A stretch of DNA of 7,647 nucleotides from Chroococcidiopsidaceae cyanobacterium CP_BM_RX_35 (lineage in GTDB: Bacteria; Cyanobacteriota; Cyanobacteriia; Cyanobacteriales; Chroococcidiopsidaceae): NCBI GenBank assembly GCA_019242465.1, contig JAFAVL010000178.1, positions 1 to 7,647 of the forward strand. The letters run 5' to 3'. The stretch's first letter is position 1. Each line of letters opens with the position of its first letter. This document shows positions 6,487 through 7,647 of the stretch, in pieces. Both the position numbers and the translations under genes were made by a program. The notes under the pieces are model-generated. The model was not told the DNA's origin and did not search any database. It saw only the letters and a list, made by a program, of their open reading frames with translations.

Positions 6487-6794
6487 TCCCAGCTCCGTGC
6501 AGGAGAACACTTGTCGATTAACACGAACTTTGTCAATAGTTCACTTAGCTTCACAAAGGCAGAGGACGCTTAATCTGTTAACGATGACCAGCAGCGAGTT
6601 AAGCGACACAAGTTGCGTTTTGTCATCTTCTTCATCCATTCCCACCCCAATCTATATAAATTTGGCATCTAAAGACTTGGCATCAGTTTCTTTTAGTTGT
6701 GGTTCACGGCTTGAAAAGTCAGAAGAATTACGGAGGTACTTGCAAGCGACTGTGGAATAGCCTAGATGTACGTCATATTTGATGATGTAAAACT
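6487..6794. other. Spacer after vapC without a convincing gene
   Basis: An 87-codon frame opens with GTG at 6497 and ends at 6760, but it is Ser/Leu-rich, has no recognisable motif and no clear family, so I do not call it. A short frame on the other strand (32 codons, starting MDEEDD) is equally unsupported. TACGTCAT (6769-6776) faces ATGATGTA (6782-6789) across a 5-nt loop with one G-U pair. It could be a weak terminator or an operator in front of the next fragment. No T run follows. Confidence 0.4.
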
Positions 6795-7103
6795 TTGACT
6801 ATACTTACTTTCTCTGTCCTCTGTATTAAGTCAGGGGAAAAGCCAATTCTTAGTCGGCACCGTATTGAATACCAAAAGCGGATCGAAGTTTCCTTAGCTA
6901 CTCACTTAATTCAGGCTAATCTGGATTTGCTAATTCGGGATGCTGTCGCCCAGCAACTAGGACCTGGCTGGCACGCTTTGAACTGGGAGACAGTAGGAGT
7001 AGTGAAACTGTCACCAGCCTTCATGCAACAGCTGAAATCCTTGGGCTTTAGATCAATTAGTTCAGGAGATACGGATAATATACATGAGAATCCAACCCAC
7101 TAG
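6795..7103 (+). pseudogene. Unrecognised protein-coding fragment
   Basis: A 102-codon frame with a TTG at its left end and no ribosome binding site. The central part, about residues 20-90, reads like real protein: SRHRIEYQKRIEVSLATHL, then a helix-like stretch to LLIRDAVAQQLGPGWHAL, then NWETVGVVKLSPAFMQQLKS. The first 15 and last 15 residues look like noise. There is no internal ATG until late in the frame. I do not recognise the family and infer a truncated gene whose true start, and perhaps more, has been lost. It could also be a short lineage-specific gene. It lies between the toxin-antitoxin operon and another unrecognised ORF, in a stretch rich in debris. Confidence 0.35.
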
Positions 7104-7422
7104 TCCTCAAGCACTGCTCCCAACTGCCAACAGACGTTCACTATTCCGGCTAATGCATCAACTACAGACACTCTCAGCCGCATAATGGGGTTTGCCCACC
7201 TAAATTAGAGGCGCTTGATCTGCTTAAGTCATGCTTCTAAGGCAGCATTATACTGCTACCTCCACTTTCAGGGAAGCACATCTGGCAGCAAAATTGTCAC
7301 TTAGGGGCACTTCGGCTTTTGAGCAATAAACTGTTAGCACAAAGTCTTTTTTGGGAACTCTATAAATAGAGCCTAATTATTTTTGTTTATTATTCAAGAC
7401 TAGAGAAAGGAGAACACTAATT
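7104..7422. other. Spacer with a palindrome and leader of the terminal ORF
   Basis: No gene was seen. GCAGCATTATACTGC (7242-7256) is a near-palindrome. CTCTATAAATAGAG (7358-7371) is a perfect palindrome with a 2-base centre whose middle, TATAAA (7361-7366), could be a -10 box. No strong -35 is evident. A T6 run (7347-7352) is not preceded by a good stem. The right end is AT-rich and finishes with AGGAG at 7408-7412, a strong ribosome binding site for the ORF starting at 7423. Confidence 0.4.
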
Positions 7423-7647
7423 GTGGTCTTACCATACATTGCTAGAGCAGCAGCCATATTTCTCGGAGTATTAAGTCAGATAGATAAGACACAGGAAGAG
7501 GTAAAAGCATGGAAAGAACTTTTAAACGAGTTGAAACAGGAGGAAATAGATGATAAGTTGAGTAAAGTTTGTAATATCAAAGATATAGATTTAATGTCCG
7601 GCAGACAAAGGCAACGGGACGCTGTATTCCTTTTGATCAAAAGGAGG
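7423..7647 (+). CDS. Unrecognised ORF, 5' part only, running off the window
   Basis: An open frame from GTG (7423) to the last base, 75 codons without a stop. AGGAG at 7408-7412 is 10 nt upstream, which makes translation plausible. It starts with a hydrophobic stretch (MVLPYIARAAAIFLGVL, 1-17) followed by a charged, helical, probably coiled-coil part (about 19-48, DKTQEEVKAWKELLNELK). From about codon 62 the DNA is the 43-bp repeat shared with proS, here read in a different frame (QRQRDAVFLLIKRR), so the real gene may end or be interrupted at 7605. I do not recognise the family. The DNA is AT-rich, unlike vapC. Confidence 0.4.
   Translation, partial: MVLPYIARAAAIFLGVLSQIDKTQEEVKAWKELLNELKQEEIDDKLSKVCNIKDIDLMSGRQRQRDAVFLLIKRR
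7605..7647 (+). repeat. Direct repeat copy 2 (43 bp) of the proS 3' end, at the window edge
   Basis: Identical over all 43 bases to 4710-4752, in the same orientation, 2895 nt apart. Sequence to the left of the two copies is unrelated, so the join at 7604/7605 is abrupt. The window stops within the match, and the true length of the repeat is unknown. Here the repeat is not in the ProS frame of the ORF that enters it. Confidence 0.97.

Noticed and set aside
6497..6760. 87-codon GTG-started frame after vapC
   Set aside because: Ser/Leu-rich, with no motif and no codon or family support; other frames look equally plausible.
377..7177. 13-bp direct match CAGACACTCTCAG at 377-389 and 7165-7177
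   Set aside because: A 13-base match is expected roughly by chance in a window of this size, and the flanks do not extend it.

Overview
The window looks like a piece of a filamentous or colonial cyanobacterial chromosome (Nostocales or Chroococcidiopsis-like). The best evidence is the 635-residue DnaK at 516-2423, which follows the cyanobacterial DnaK2 sequence almost word for word, including the Gly/Ser-rich tail ending [12 protein letters not shown]. Supporting signs are G- or C-rich degenerate repeats in spacers and an N-terminal transposase scrap of IS982 type. No perfect HIP1 octamer (GCGATCGC) was found by eye; the nearest is GCGATCGT near 3266.

Layout. 1-515: non-coding lead-in with a long imperfect G-rich/C-rich inverted repeat. 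516-2423: dnaK, intact. 2424-2595: structured spacer holding a 15-bp perfect inverted repeat and then a textbook intrinsic terminator (11-bp stem plus T5) that ends just before the ribosome binding site of the next gene. 2596-3222: acetoacetate decarboxylase (ADC) superfamily protein. 3327-4817: prolyl-tRNA synthetase of the short archaeal/eukaryotic type without an editing insertion, visibly more AT-rich than dnaK. 4818-5452: no intact gene; a probable terminator, degenerate repeats, a transposase remnant and an AT-rich promoter. 5453-6486: a two-gene toxin-antitoxin operon, an excisionase-type HTH antitoxin overlapping by 4 nt a PIN-domain toxin of the VapC50 kind. 6487-7422: gene debris, including an unrecognised coding fragment at 6795-7103. 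7423-7647: start of an unrecognised ORF that runs off the window.

The left half (dnaK, ADC-family gene, proS) looks like core or near-core chromosome; the right half (4818-7647) is accessory DNA: a toxin-antitoxin pair, transposon debris, unidentified fragments and a mosaic of base composition. The most unusual signal is that the last 43 bases (7605-7647) repeat exactly, in direct orientation, 43 bases near the 3' end of proS (4710-4752). The two copies bracket the whole accessory stretch (about 2.9 kb). This could be an attachment-site-like duplication from integration at the proS 3' end, the junction of a tandem duplication, or an assembly join; the window stops inside the repeat, so it cannot decide. 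A second unusual signal is the terminator placed between the dnaK stop and the ADC-family ribosome binding site, which suggests attenuation or a very tight gene boundary.
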